From the NCBI RefSeq assembly GCF_947488185.1, contig NZ_CANKYM010000001.1, positions 868,001-932,000 of the forward strand: a DNA stretch of 64,000 nucleotides, given 5' to 3'. Below are positions 17,605 to 26,573 of the stretch, one piece after another. Origin of the DNA: an uncultured Roseobacter sp. GTDB lineage: Bacteria; Pseudomonadota; Alphaproteobacteria; Rhodobacterales; Rhodobacteraceae. Position numbers and translations under genes: made by a program. Below the pieces are notes generated by a model. The model did no database searches. It had not been told where the DNA came from and saw only the letters and a program-made list of their open reading frames with translations. The number at the start of each line of letters is the position of its first letter. Position 1 is the first letter of the stretch.

Positions 17605-18216
17605 TCAAATTAGCAACACTTGCGTACCGACCTTGGTTAGCCCGAAAAGCTCAGCGATATGCTCGTTGTAAAGACCGATGCAGCCATTCGAGGATTGCCG
17701 CCCGATTTTGCGTGTATCGTGCGTTCCGTGGATACGGTAGTAGGTCCAGCTGAGGTAAAGTGCGTGTGTTCCCATCGGGTTATCGGGACCGGGCCCGATG
17801 TATTCCGGCCATTCCGGATTGCGCTTGAGCATGGAGGGTGTCGGGCGCCAGCTGGGGCCTTCGACTTTGCGCACGACTTTCGTGCGTCCACGCCGCGTCA
17901 ACTCTTCGGTCAGCGGGACACTTGACGGATACAGCTTGTAGAAGCTTTCATCTTCGGCCCAGTAATGCAGGGCGCGACTATCGATATCCACCAATACGGC
18001 GCCGTTTTTCAGGTTAGAGAAATAGGGGCGCCAGTCCAGTGTGCGAAAGCTGGAAATATTCCGGCGCACAACCTCACTCAGATCGCGCTCGCCCTGCGTG
18101 GTCGCAGCCGAATTCACGGAAGAGGCGTCCTGCGCAATCGCAGGCGTGGCCAACATGGCTGCGCTGCCAGCCAGGAAGGACCGGCGGCTTGGGGACTTGA
18201 AACGTTTAACAGACAT
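17605..18216 (-). CDS. L,D-transpeptidase (YkuD family) with Tat-like signal
   Basis: A 203-residue periplasmic L,D-transpeptidase, which makes 3-3 peptidoglycan crosslinks or attaches proteins to peptidoglycan. The N-terminus has a twin-arginine pattern (SRRSFLAGSAAM) and Ala-rich core. The YkuD domain spans about 75-203, with the conserved His in RIHGTHD and catalytic Cys in SSNGCIGLYNEHI near residue 182. The ATG at 18216 has GGAGG 7 bases upstream; a longer frame to 18294 crosses an inverted repeat and is rejected. It is one of two L,D-transpeptidases flanking the CAP-domain gene. Confidence 0.92.
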   Translation of the reverse strand: MSVKRFKSPSRRSFLAGSAAMLATPAIAQDASSVNSAATTQGERDLSEVVRRNISSFRTLDWRPYFSNLKNGAVLVDIDSRALHYWAEDESFYKLYPSSVPLTEELTRRGRTKVVRKVEGPSWRPTPSMLKRNPEWPEYIGPGPDNPMGTHALYLSWTYYRIHGTHDTRKIGRQSSNGCIGLYNEHIAELFGLTKVGTQVLLI

Positions 18217-18248
18217 CGGATGCCTCCATATGCACGAAAGACAAGGAA

Positions 18249-18272
18249 TTTCGCGCAGTTTATTGCGCGAAA
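18249..18272. repeat. Perfect inverted repeat between L,D-transpeptidase and CAP-domain genes
   Basis: TTTCGCGCA (18249-18257) and TGCGCGAAA (18264-18272) are 9-bp perfect arms around six bases, 33 bases upstream of the L,D-transpeptidase start in a 165-bp divergent gap. No T-tract follows on either strand, so an operator for a dimeric regulator is more likely than a terminator. Confidence 0.6.
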
Positions 18273-18381
18273 GTCGCAGTCGCAAATCAAACACTTGTCA
18301 TCTGAACTTCATGCCCTGATGTGCGTTTGAATTACAACGCATTGCAAGATATGCGGTAAAGCAACGCTTAAGGAGTGCAAA

Positions 18382-18909
18382 ATGATCCGCCTGATTTCGA
18401 TTTTTCTCGTGCTGGGGTTAACATTGGCGGCCTGCGCGCCCGGTCCGGTGGTCACCGGTGGCGCGGATGCACCCCAACTTTACCGAATCGGTCGCGGGGA
18501 TACGGGCAAAATCCAATTTCGCATGTTGGACTCCGTGAACGCGCTGCGCAGCGCCTCCGGCCAGGCCCCCCTCGAACTTGATCCCAAGCTGAATGCGGCC
18601 GCCGCGACCCATTCTCGCGACATGTCCATCCAAAACCGTCCATGGCATTTTGGCTCCGATGGATCCTCGCCAATTGATCGGGTTCAGCGCGTGGGATACC
18701 CCGGCGTTCTCATCGGCGAGAACATATCAGAGACATACGAATCCGAACTGGAAACACTGGCGGCCTGGATGGAAAAACCGGATACGCGCCGCGTGATCCT
18801 GTCACCGAATGCAACCCAGATGGGGTTTTCGTGGTTTCAGGAAAACAATGGTAAAATCTGGTGGACGCTGGTCACCGGCAGTACGATTCCCGGTGCCGGC
18901 CCAGTCTGA
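18382..18909 (+). CDS. CAP/SCP-domain lipoprotein
   Basis: A 175-residue lipoprotein of the CAP (cysteine-rich secretory/antigen 5/PR-1) superfamily. The signal ends in a lipobox LAAC (Cys at residue 17). The CAP domain starts near residue 45 with LDSVNALRSASGQAPLELDPKLN, then has AAATHSRDMSIQNRPWHFGSDG and the GENIS motif, and a late GFSWFQENNGKIWWTLVTG strand. Two CAP-site His and a Glu (GEN) are present. Bacterial CAP proteins are mostly uncharacterised. Its position between two L,D-transpeptidases hints at an envelope role. Start ATG at 18382 follows AAGGAG. Confidence 0.88.
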   Translation: MIRLISIFLVLGLTLAACAPGPVVTGGADAPQLYRIGRGDTGKIQFRMLDSVNALRSASGQAPLELDPKLNAAAATHSRDMSIQNRPWHFGSDGSSPIDRVQRVGYPGVLIGENISETYESELETLAAWMEKPDTRRVILSPNATQMGFSWFQENNGKIWWTLVTGSTIPGAGPV

Positions 18910-18912
18910 CCG

Positions 18913-19413
18913 TCAGGCGTTCAGGGAGATCAGCGTGTTATCACGCACCATCGCATAAATCTCTTCCATCTCATCGTTGGTGACGGAGATACATCCCCAA
19001 GTCCAATCCTTGTCATCTCGCTTGAACGGGTTTTTCTGACCGTGGATAAAGATGTCACCCCCCGGAGATTTCCCCAGGGCCTTGGCCAAGGCGACATCAT
19101 TTACATTCGGGTAAGAGATCCCCAATGACAGGTGAAACTGAGAGTTCGGATTGCGGCGGTCGATGCGGTAGACACCTTCCGGCGTTTTGCCGTCGCCTTC
19201 GATCTGCTTGTGACCAATCGGTGCAAATCCCAGATTGATGTCATAGCTTTTCAGTAACGCGTCGTGATGCAAAAGATGCATCCGACGCTGGCCCTTATTG
19301 ACCACGACATAGGTGACCTCCGGCCCATCGTACCGGCGAAACTTTGAACTGCCTGCACATCCACCCAACGCCATGGCGGCGACCGTGGTGATCATCAAAT
19401 CTCTGCGACGCAT
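18913..19413 (-). CDS. L,D-transpeptidase (YkuD family) lipoprotein
   Basis: A second YkuD-domain protein of 166 residues. The N-terminus reads MRRRDLMITTVAAMALGGC, a Tat-like Arg pair followed by a lipobox (LGGC, Cys19). The catalytic domain runs from about 35 (VTYVVVNKGQRRMHLLH) with GDGKTPEGVYRIDRRNPNS, the conserved His in DIFIHGQKN and catalytic Cys in TWGCISVTN near residue 144. I choose the ATG at 19413 over the one at 19443 because the signal is then compact; the ribosome site is weak either way. It ends 3 bp from the CAP gene on the opposite strand. Confidence 0.9.
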   Translation of the reverse strand: MRRRDLMITTVAAMALGGCAGSSKFRRYDGPEVTYVVVNKGQRRMHLLHHDALLKSYDINLGFAPIGHKQIEGDGKTPEGVYRIDRRNPNSQFHLSLGISYPNVNDVALAKALGKSPGGDIFIHGQKNPFKRDDKDWTWGCISVTNDEMEEIYAMVRDNTLISLNA

Positions 19414-19499
19414 TTTCTGCTGTCCCGTTTGTCTTTTCGACATTCTGCTCTTGTGGCACGATTATCATGGAAAATCGGTTAAACCACCTCACAAATTTG

Positions 19500-20279
19500 T
19501 CAGGTGTCCGATTTTTTCGCCAGTTGTTTTTCGATTGCAATCAAACGGGTGAGTACTTCGTCACGGTAAGCGTCGGTCACCGCGCCCGCCTCTTCCTGAT
19601 GCGCGTCCTGCATGGAGTTCACGATCAGACCCACGAGCAGGTTCACCACGGCAAAGGTCGTGATCATGATGAAGGGCACGAAGAACACCCAGGCATAAGG
19701 GTAGACTTCCATCACCGGGCGCACGATGCCCATGGACCAGCTCTCCAATGTCATGATCTGGAACAGGGTATACCCGCTCAGCGCCAGCGAGCCGAACCAG
19801 TCGGGGAAGCTGGCGGCAAAAAGCTTGGTCGCGATCACCGCGCCAATGTAGAAAATGATCGCCATCAACACAAAGACGCTCGCCATGCCCGGCAGCGCAG
19901 TGACAAACCCCTCGACCACGCGGCGCAGGCGCGGCGCGACTGAGATGACCCGCAGCACCCGCAAAATCCGCAAGGCCCGCAGCACCGACATGGTCTGTGA
20001 TCCCGGGATCAGCGCGGCAGTCACGATGGCGAAATCAAAGAGGTTCCAGCCGCTTTTGAAAAACCGCTTCCCCCGCGCGAAAATCTTCAACAGAAGCTCT
20101 GCGATGAAAAATCCCAGACAGGCCGTATCGAGCGCGACGATCAACGTGCCCGCCTGCGCCATCAGGGTTGGCGACGTCTCCATCCCCAACAGGATCGCAT
20201 TGAAAATGATCACCCCCATCACAAGGTTGATCACCCAGGTCTGATCCAGCCAGACATCCAGTTTTTGGCGCAACGTCAT
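19500..20279 (-). CDS. Bacterial voltage-gated sodium channel (NaChBac/NavAb family)
   Basis: A 259-residue six-helix ion channel that forms homotetramers in the inner membrane. S1-S3 lie within about 15-95. The S4 voltage sensor has arginines at 101, 104, 107 and 110 with hydrophobic pairs between. S5 is near 130-152, the pore with selectivity filter TLESWS is at 177-182, and S6 is at about 197-221. The filter and the following GIVRP.MEVYPYAWVFF stretch are nearly the same as in the structurally known NavAb. The cytoplasmic tail (about 222-259) ends in a short coiled coil, as in this family. The start has AGGAGAG upstream. It lies 17 bp after the RlmD-type gene and is probably cotranscribed with it. 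Confidence 0.95.
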   Translation of the reverse strand: MTLRQKLDVWLDQTWVINLVMGVIIFNAILLGMETSPTLMAQAGTLIVALDTACLGFFIAELLLKIFARGKRFFKSGWNLFDFAIVTAALIPGSQTMSVLRALRILRVLRVISVAPRLRRVVEGFVTALPGMASVFVLMAIIFYIGAVIATKLFAASFPDWFGSLALSGYTLFQIMTLESWSMGIVRPVMEVYPYAWVFFVPFIMITTFAVVNLLVGLIVNSMQDAHQEEAGAVTDAYRDEVLTRLIAIEKQLAKKSDT

Positions 20280-20296
20280 CGATCTCTCCTCAAGAG

Positions 20297-21526
20297 CTAT
20301 CCGCGCATATGGGGGGCGGTGAAGCTGGCGGCAAGCTCTACATGCGCCGACCAGCGGAATTGATCGACCACTTGTACCCAATCAAGCGTAAAGCCCGCGT
20401 TTAGCAGGACCTTCGCATCTCTGGCGAAACTCACCGGGTTGCAGGACACGTAGGCGATGCGAAGGGTCGTTGTCTTTGCCAGTTCAATGACCTGCGCCTC
20501 GGCCCCCGCGCGCGGCGGGTCCAGCACAATCGCCTGTGCCTTTGTCATCTCGTCCGGCAAGAGCGGCCGCCGGAACAGGTCGCGCACTTCGGACGTGACC
20601 CGTTTCAGCCCTTTGGCCTTGCGCCATCCCTGATCCAGTGCCGCGATCATCTCGGACGCGCCCTCCACCGCATGCACTTCAGCGGTCCGCGCCAGGGGCA
20701 AGGCGAAAGTCCCGCACCCTGCAAAGAGATCAATGATCCGCGTGGCCCCGTCGGTGATCTCCCGCACGGCGGCCAGCAGTGCTGCCTCTCCATGGGCCGT
20801 GGCCTGCAAAAAGGCGCCGGGTGGCGGCGTGATGTCGATACTGTCCAGACTATGCACCGGCGGGGTGCGCATGGCGACAACCTCACCCGACCATGCAAGC
20901 CGTGCCAACCCCATCTGATCGCAGATCGCCGCCAGTTGCTGGCGCAAGGGTCCGTCCAGCGGTTTGCCATTACTGACCGCCACGTCGAGGCCGGTTTTGG
21001 TTGTCGTGATCATGACGGAAAGTGGCGTTTTGCGGCTCGCCCCTGCGGTGGCCAGCGTTTCCGCCACCTGCATCCCGTCCAGCACCTCCGGTGCCACCAA
21101 TTTACAATCCGGAATGGCCACAATGGTATCAGACGCGCGCCCGTGGAACCCGGCCAAGGCCCCCTTCTTGGTGCGCCGCGCGGCAAAGCCCGCGCGTCTG
21201 CGGGACTGGGCGGGCGACGTCTGGATCGGCCTGAAAACAGTCTCTAACCCTTGCGCTTCCAGCGCGCGACGCACCACATCGACCTTCCATTCTGCCACAA
21301 AATCATCATCCGCATGCTGCAGCTGGCAGCCGCCGCAGGATTTGAATTGGCGGCAGGGAGGGGCGACCCGGCGGTCAGATGGGGTCAGGACCTTCACATC
21401 CTGCAAGGTAGACCCCTCCAACTGCCCGGTGACCGTTTCCCCCGGCAGGGTCAGAGGTGCAAAGAAGGGACCCTCGGCCACGCCATCGCCCTGCAGACCC
21501 AAATGCTTGATCACGAATTCCGTCAT
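20297..21526 (-). CDS. 23S rRNA (uracil-C5)-methyltransferase, RlmD/RumA type
   Basis: A 409-residue class I RNA m5U methyltransferase. The N-terminal TRAM-like part is followed by the [4Fe-4S] cysteines (CRQFKSCGGC near 67-76 and a fourth Cys in IPDCKL). SAM motif I is IDLFAGCGTFALPLA, then VLDPPRAGAE, with the catalytic Cys in VSCNPVSFARD. This is the RlmD/RlmC group that methylates 23S rRNA; the exact uridine cannot be told from sequence alone. The ATG at 21526 gives MTEFVIKHLGLQGDGVAEG, the usual start; a longer frame extends into the ABC exporter gene and is rejected. It overlaps nothing and leads into the sodium channel gene. Confidence 0.92.
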   Translation of the reverse strand: MTEFVIKHLGLQGDGVAEGPFFAPLTLPGETVTGQLEGSTLQDVKVLTPSDRRVAPPCRQFKSCGGCQLQHADDDFVAEWKVDVVRRALEAQGLETVFRPIQTSPAQSRRRAGFAARRTKKGALAGFHGRASDTIVAIPDCKLVAPEVLDGMQVAETLATAGASRKTPLSVMITTTKTGLDVAVSNGKPLDGPLRQQLAAICDQMGLARLAWSGEVVAMRTPPVHSLDSIDITPPPGAFLQATAHGEAALLAAVREITDGATRIIDLFAGCGTFALPLARTAEVHAVEGASEMIAALDQGWRKAKGLKRVTSEVRDLFRRPLLPDEMTKAQAIVLDPPRAGAEAQVIELAKTTTLRIAYVSCNPVSFARDAKVLLNAGFTLDWVQVVDQFRWSAHVELAASFTAPHMRG

Positions 21527-21566
21527 GCCGCCTGCCTTACGGCAGGATCGACCGGCACAAAAGCCC

Positions 21567-23399
21567 CTATTCCGCCGCTTGCGTTCGGATGAACCCACCC
21601 GATTGCCGGTCCCAATACTGCGCGTAGAGCCCACCCTTGGCCAGCAATTCCTCGTGGCTGCCATTCTCGACGATCTGCCCGTCATCCATGACGATGATCC
21701 GGTCCATTTCCGTGAGCGTCGACAGGCGGTGCGCGATGGCCAGAACCGTCTTGCCGTCCATCACCCGCTCAAGTGCGGCCTGAATCGCGGCCTCAACCTC
21801 GCTGTCCAGCGCGCTTGTCGCTTCGTCCAGCACCAGAATCGGCGCGTCCTTGAGAATCGCTCGCGCCAGGGCGATGCGCTGTCGTTGCCCGCCCGAAAGC
21901 TTAACGCCGCGCTCGCCCAGATGCGCGTCATAGCCGGTGCGCCCCCGGTGATCGACCAGATCGACAATGAAATCATGCGCTTCGGCTTTCTTCGCCGCTT
22001 CGATCACCGCGTCCTCACCCACGTCAGGCCGCCCGTAGATGATATTGTCCAGCGCGGAGCGGTTGAACATGGCCGTTTCCTGCGTGACCATCCCGATGTT
22101 GCGGCGCAGGCTTTCCTGCGTCACGGCGGTAATCTCCTGCCCGTCGATCTCGATGGCACCCTCTTCGGCATCGTAGAGCCGCAGGAGCAGCGCCACCAAC
22201 GTCGATTTACCCACACCGGAGGCGCCAACGATCCCCAGCTTTTCGCCGGGCTTAATGGTCAGGTTAATGTCCCGCACCCCGCCGGTATCCCGCCCGTAGG
22301 CAAAGCCGATATCGCGCAGCACGATCTGCCCGTCAGGCACCTGAAGAGCACTGGCCTCGGGGTCATCCTCGACACGATTGCGCGGGGTCAGCGTGCGAAT
22401 GCCGTCTTCGATCTCGCCGATGTTGGAGTAGATCGCCATCAGCGTGAAACTGACCCAACCGGTCATCTGCGCGATGCGGATGGCAACCGCACCTGCCGCC
22501 ACGATATCCCCCTGGCTCGCCTGCCCCGATTGCCAGAGCAGGATCGTGCCGCCCAGCAGGAGCACGGGAAGCAACCCGGCCAGCGTCATCAGCGAAAACC
22601 GAAAGCCTGCAGCGAGGTATCCGAATTCCAAAGCCCGCGCACGAAAGGTCTGCATCGCGCCAAGGGCGGCGCGGTCTTCGTGATCCGCATGGGCAAAAAG
22701 CTTGACCGTCTTGATGTTGGTGATCGTGTCCACCACCTGGCCCGAGACCATCGCCCGGGCCCCCGCCCGACCGGCGGAGCGTTTGCGGACGCGTGGCAGG
22801 AACCAGTTGATCATGGCAAAGTAAAGCACCAACCAGACGGCAAACCCCAGCGCGACGCGCAGGTCAATCGCCAGCAGCAACAGCACCGACCCGGCCAGCG
22901 AGGCCAGCGCAAAGGCCACGACGTTGATGGCTTCGGACACGACATCCGTCACAGCGCGTGCTGCCTGCATCTGCTTCTGCGCGATCCGGCCTGCGAAATC
23001 ATCGTCGAAAAATCCGACCGTCTGTCCCAGCGTCCAGCGATGCAGCCGCGACAGGACCAGCGGATTCACATTGGGCTGCACGATGATCGCGTTGGCCGAG
23101 GCGGAAAGACCAAAGAATATCGGCCGCGCCACCATGAAAAACGCCACCGCCGCGACGATCATCCCGATGTTCCGACCGTCAAAAAACGCCTCTGGCCCAG
23201 CGCTCGCCGTGGCATCAATGACAAGGCCCAGGATCAACGCCGTGCCCGCCTCCATCGCCCCGGCGGCGGCGGAGAGGAAGGCGGCGAGCCAGAGCGCAGG
23301 CCAGGACCCGCTAAGGCACCACCGCATGAAGGCGCCAAGCGTCTGTGGCGGTGGGCCTTCCGCAGGCCGGAAGGCGTCAATCCAGTCTGATATCTTCAC
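21567..23399 (-). CDS. ABC exporter half-transporter (permease-ATPase fusion), subunit B
   Basis: A 610-residue type I ABC exporter: six transmembrane helices (about 30-320) fused to a nucleotide-binding domain (about 365-605). Walker A is GASGVGKSTL, the signature LSGGQRQRIAL, and Walker B ILVLDEATSALD; all ATPase motifs look intact. It overlaps the upstream partner gene by 4 bp (ATGA) and shares its overall layout, including a matching C-terminus (LYAQYWDRQSGGF versus LYADFWARQSGGF). This suggests duplication and assembly as a heterodimer. The substrate is unknown (lipid, peptide or drug all possible). Confidence 0.92.
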   Translation of the reverse strand: MKISDWIDAFRPAEGPPPQTLGAFMRWCLSGSWPALWLAAFLSAAAGAMEAGTALILGLVIDATASAGPEAFFDGRNIGMIVAAVAFFMVARPIFFGLSASANAIIVQPNVNPLVLSRLHRWTLGQTVGFFDDDFAGRIAQKQMQAARAVTDVVSEAINVVAFALASLAGSVLLLLAIDLRVALGFAVWLVLYFAMINWFLPRVRKRSAGRAGARAMVSGQVVDTITNIKTVKLFAHADHEDRAALGAMQTFRARALEFGYLAAGFRFSLMTLAGLLPVLLLGGTILLWQSGQASQGDIVAAGAVAIRIAQMTGWVSFTLMAIYSNIGEIEDGIRTLTPRNRVEDDPEASALQVPDGQIVLRDIGFAYGRDTGGVRDINLTIKPGEKLGIVGASGVGKSTLVALLLRLYDAEEGAIEIDGQEITAVTQESLRRNIGMVTQETAMFNRSALDNIIYGRPDVGEDAVIEAAKKAEAHDFIVDLVDHRGRTGYDAHLGERGVKLSGGQRQRIALARAILKDAPILVLDEATSALDSEVEAAIQAALERVMDGKTVLAIAHRLSTLTEMDRIIVMDDGQIVENGSHEELLAKGGLYAQYWDRQSGGFIRTQAAE

Positions 23400-25234
23400 G
23401 ACGCCTCCTCAATGGCCAGAAATCCGCCCGACTGCCGGGCCCAGAAGTCTGCATATAGTCCGCCTTGGGCCAAAAGCGCGTCATGGCTGCCATCTTCGAC
23501 AATGCGCCCCTGATCAAGCACCAGAATCCGGTCCATCTGGGCAATGGTCGACAGGCGGTGGGCAATGGCGATCACGGTTTTGCCCTTCATCATGCCATAG
23601 AGCGTATCCTGAATTGCCGCCTCCACTTCGCTGTCGAGCGCGCTTGTCGCCTCATCCAGCAGCAGGATCGGCGCATTTTTCAGAATGACCCGCGCCAGCG
23701 TGACCCGCTGCCGCTGACCACCCGACAGTTTCACGCCGCGCTCGCCCACCTGCGCGTCATAGCCCCGGCGGCCCTGCGGGTCCTCCAGATCGAGAATGAA
23801 CTCATGCGCCTGCGCCTGCCGGGCGGCAGAATACATGTCCTCTTCGGTCGCATCCACACGTCCGTAGAGGATGTTGTCCCGGACCGAACGATGGAGAAGC
23901 GAGCTGTCCTGTTGCACCATGCCAATCGCCAGACGCAACGTGTCCTGCTGAACCTTGGTGACGTCCTGACCATCGATCAGGATTTGCCCTCTCTCGGGGT
24001 CATAGAACCGCAGCAGCAGCTTCACCAGCGTCGATTTCCCGGCACCGGACCGGCCCACGAGGCCGATTTTCTCGCCCCGCCGGATGGTCAGATCGATGCC
24101 GTCCAACCCGCCGGACTCGCGCCCATAGTGGTGCGACAACCCTTTGACCTCGATGGTGCCATCGGTCAGTTTCAGCGGTGTCGCGTGCTCATCATCGGTC
24201 AGGGTCACGGGCTGCGCGATGGTCTCCATCCCCTCGGACACCACGCCCAACTCGCGGAAAAATGTGGTCAGCGCCCACATGATCCAGCCCGTCATGGCGT
24301 TCAGCCGCAGGGTCAGCGCCGTGGCCGCTGCAACAACGCCCACACTCGCCGTCCCCTGCATCCACAGCAGGATGGCCCAGCCCACAACGCCAACGATCAG
24401 CACACCGTTGAGCAGCACCAGCGACACATCCATGAGGGTGAAAATCCGCATCTCGACCTGGAAGGTTTTGCGCGTCTCCTCGATGGCTTCCTTGGCGTAG
24501 TCCAGCTCCTGTTCATGATGGGCGAACATCTTCACCGAATGAATGTTGGTATATGCGTCAACCACACGCCCGGTCACAACCGACCGCGCGTTGGAGGCCG
24601 CCTGCGAGGCCGGACCCACCCGCTTGATGGTCCACCGCAGCAACAGGCCGTAAAGCAGGAACCACCCCAGCAGCGGGATCAGCAGCCGTGGGTCCGAAGA
24701 TGACAACAGGATCGCCGCCCCCAGAAGATAGGCCAGCGAGAAGGAAATCGCGTCAAAGACCTGAAAGACAACTTCACCCGCGGCGGACGGTGTCTGCATG
24801 ATCCGGTTGGCGATCCGTCCGGCGAAGTCGTTCTCGAACCAGCCCACTGATTGCCGCAACACCTGCCGATGTGCTCGCCAGCGGATCATCGTGCCGAAAT
24901 TCGGCAGAATCGCGTTGTTCAGCAGCAAGACATCCAGCGCCTGCAACAGAGGCCGCGCGGTCAGGATGAAAATGGCCATGAGAATCAACTCAGTGCCATA
25001 GGTTTCCCAGACGGTTTCGGGCGCACCCTCCAGCACGTCGACGACGCGGCCCATGTAGAAGATCAGGCTGATCTCAATCGCGGCCACAATGACCGACATG
25101 ATGCCTGCCCAGACAAAGACCTTTTTGAACGGCTGGGCGTATTGCAGCATGAACGGCCACAACGTCTGCGGTGGGGTATTTGTCTCTGTATAGGGGCAAT
25201 AGGGGTCTACAAGACGTTCAAAGAAACGGAACAT
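23396..25234 (-). CDS. ABC exporter half-transporter (permease-ATPase fusion), subunit A
   Basis: A 612-residue partner of the downstream exporter. The N-terminus (LVDPYCPYTETNTPPQTLWPFM) precedes six membrane helices. The ATPase domain has GRSGAGKSTL, LSGGQRQRVTL and ILLLDEATSALD, again intact. Both NBDs appear catalytically complete, unlike heterodimeric exporters with one degenerate site. Stop and start overlap (ATGA), so translation is coupled. Upstream is a 166-bp gap to the CCA-adding enzyme gene on the same strand, in which I see no clear signal. Confidence 0.92.
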   Translation of the reverse strand: MFRFFERLVDPYCPYTETNTPPQTLWPFMLQYAQPFKKVFVWAGIMSVIVAAIEISLIFYMGRVVDVLEGAPETVWETYGTELILMAIFILTARPLLQALDVLLLNNAILPNFGTMIRWRAHRQVLRQSVGWFENDFAGRIANRIMQTPSAAGEVVFQVFDAISFSLAYLLGAAILLSSSDPRLLIPLLGWFLLYGLLLRWTIKRVGPASQAASNARSVVTGRVVDAYTNIHSVKMFAHHEQELDYAKEAIEETRKTFQVEMRIFTLMDVSLVLLNGVLIVGVVGWAILLWMQGTASVGVVAAATALTLRLNAMTGWIMWALTTFFRELGVVSEGMETIAQPVTLTDDEHATPLKLTDGTIEVKGLSHHYGRESGGLDGIDLTIRRGEKIGLVGRSGAGKSTLVKLLLRFYDPERGQILIDGQDVTKVQQDTLRLAIGMVQQDSSLLHRSVRDNILYGRVDATEEDMYSAARQAQAHEFILDLEDPQGRRGYDAQVGERGVKLSGGQRQRVTLARVILKNAPILLLDEATSALDSEVEAAIQDTLYGMMKGKTVIAIAHRLSTIAQMDRILVLDQGRIVEDGSHDALLAQGGLYADFWARQSGGFLAIEEAS

Positions 25235-25400
25235 AGTGGGGGCCTTCGTCGGAAATTTCGAAATGATCGGGCGCTGCGGTGCAGGCCTTCAGGAGCGTGG
25301 TTATGACAAAGTCAGGTGAACCAAATCCCACGATACATTTCGTATTCCTCCGTCTTGATGAATTGGTATGTACAAAAGAAGTCGCGGCTTGTCGACCACT

Positions 25401-26573
25401 TCATTCCGATGTCATCAATTCTTCACGTGTGAGCCGGAAGTCAGACGCGATCCAGCGCCGTTCCAGCACCTCCAGCCGCGCCCCCAATGCCTTGCCGCTG
25501 AGGGCGGGCATCAGATCCTGCGCCCGTATGGGAAACCGGGCGCTGGCCGCTGTTTTCAAGGGCTCAAGAGCGTCCAAGTCCACCGATTGATTGGCCAAAG
25601 CCGCACGCAGAATGACCACGGAGGCGGCGATGTCGAACCCCTGCCGGTAGGCGATTTCAGGCGCTGGCGTCATCTCGCCCATGGCGGCTTTCAGGGCCGT
25701 CAGCACCTTGGCGTCCTTGCTGCTGAGCCGCAGCCGGTCCCGCACATCGGAACCGCCCAGTGCTGCAAGGCGCAGGCGCCAGTCGGGGCGGCGGTTCAAC
25801 CGCTCTTCCAGATGCACAACCGGCCCCAGCAGGGTTGGATCACCCGCCGGCAGAACGCGGGACAAAACGCCCGACTGGTGCATCACGGCGACAGCAGGCG
25901 CCGGATTGGGTGCGGCCAGCAGCTTGCGCATCTCCATGCCCACGCGTTCTGCCGACAACCTCTCCAATCCATCGGTGTTGGAGGCAATCGCATCCAAAGC
26001 CTCGGCGTCGAACCCGTTTTCGGGGTCCGCATACCAGGCATGAAACCGAAAGAACCGCAACACCCGCAAATAGTCTTCGCGAATGCGGTCCTGCGCGTTT
26101 TCAATGAAGCGGATGCGCCGCGCCAGACAATCCGGCAGGCCGCCCAGCGGATCGATGATCCGACCTTCCGGCGTGGCATAGAGCGCGTTGAGCGTGAAAT
26201 CCCGCCGCCGCGCGTCCTGTACGATGTCCGTTGAAAAGGCGACCGTGGCGCGCCGACCATCCGTGTCCACATCCTGCCGGAAGGTGGTGACCTCAAAACC
26301 GGTGCCCTGCGCGACAACCGTGACCGTGCCATGGTCTATCCCGGTGGGTACGGTTTTCAGCCCCGCCGCCTCGGCGCGTCGCACCACCTCCTGCGGCGTC
26401 AGGGGCGTGGCCATATCGACGTCCGATCCGTTGAGCCGCAACACCGCATCGCGTACGCAGCCGCCGACCATGAAAACCTGATCCGCACCCAGCGCATCAC
26501 AGACGGCCCGCACCGCCGGGTCGGTCAGCCAGGGGGTGTCTGCGGGGACTACTGCGAAATCTGGTCGGTCCAT
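25401..26573 (-). CDS. cca: CCA tRNA nucleotidyltransferase
   Basis: A 390-residue class II nucleotidyltransferase of the CCA-adding/poly(A) polymerase family. The NTP site motifs are MVGGCVRDAVL and SDVDMAT (catalytic Asp pair, about residues 48-55), then RRDFTLNALY and EDYLRVLRFFRF. In bacteria without a separate poly(A) polymerase signature this is taken as the CCA-adding enzyme that repairs or completes tRNA 3' ends. Its 5' end overlaps the Nudix gene by 25 bp, part of an hslO-Nudix-cca run. Confidence 0.93.
   Translation of the reverse strand: MDRPDFAVVPADTPWLTDPAVRAVCDALGADQVFMVGGCVRDAVLRLNGSDVDMATPLTPQEVVRRAEAAGLKTVPTGIDHGTVTVVAQGTGFEVTTFRQDVDTDGRRATVAFSTDIVQDARRRDFTLNALYATPEGRIIDPLGGLPDCLARRIRFIENAQDRIREDYLRVLRFFRFHAWYADPENGFDAEALDAIASNTDGLERLSAERVGMEMRKLLAAPNPAPAVAVMHQSGVLSRVLPAGDPTLLGPVVHLEERLNRRPDWRLRLAALGGSDVRDRLRLSSKDAKVLTALKAAMGEMTPAPEIAYRQGFDIAASVVILRAALANQSVDLDALEPLKTAASARFPIRAQDLMPALSGKALGARLEVLERRWIASDFRLTREELMTSE

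Noticed and set aside
20964..23390. 808-codon plus-strand ORF across the rRNA methyltransferase and ABC exporter genes
   Set aside because: Antisense shadow of two genes with intact motifs; composition biased and no domain.
23465..24703. 412-codon plus-strand ORF inside the exporter gene
   Set aside because: Shadow of the coding strand; no domain or ribosome site.
25279..25590. Possible 103-codon gene starting in the gap upstream of cca
   Set aside because: Two-thirds overlaps cca antisense, and the part in the gap has no convincing ribosome site or domain.
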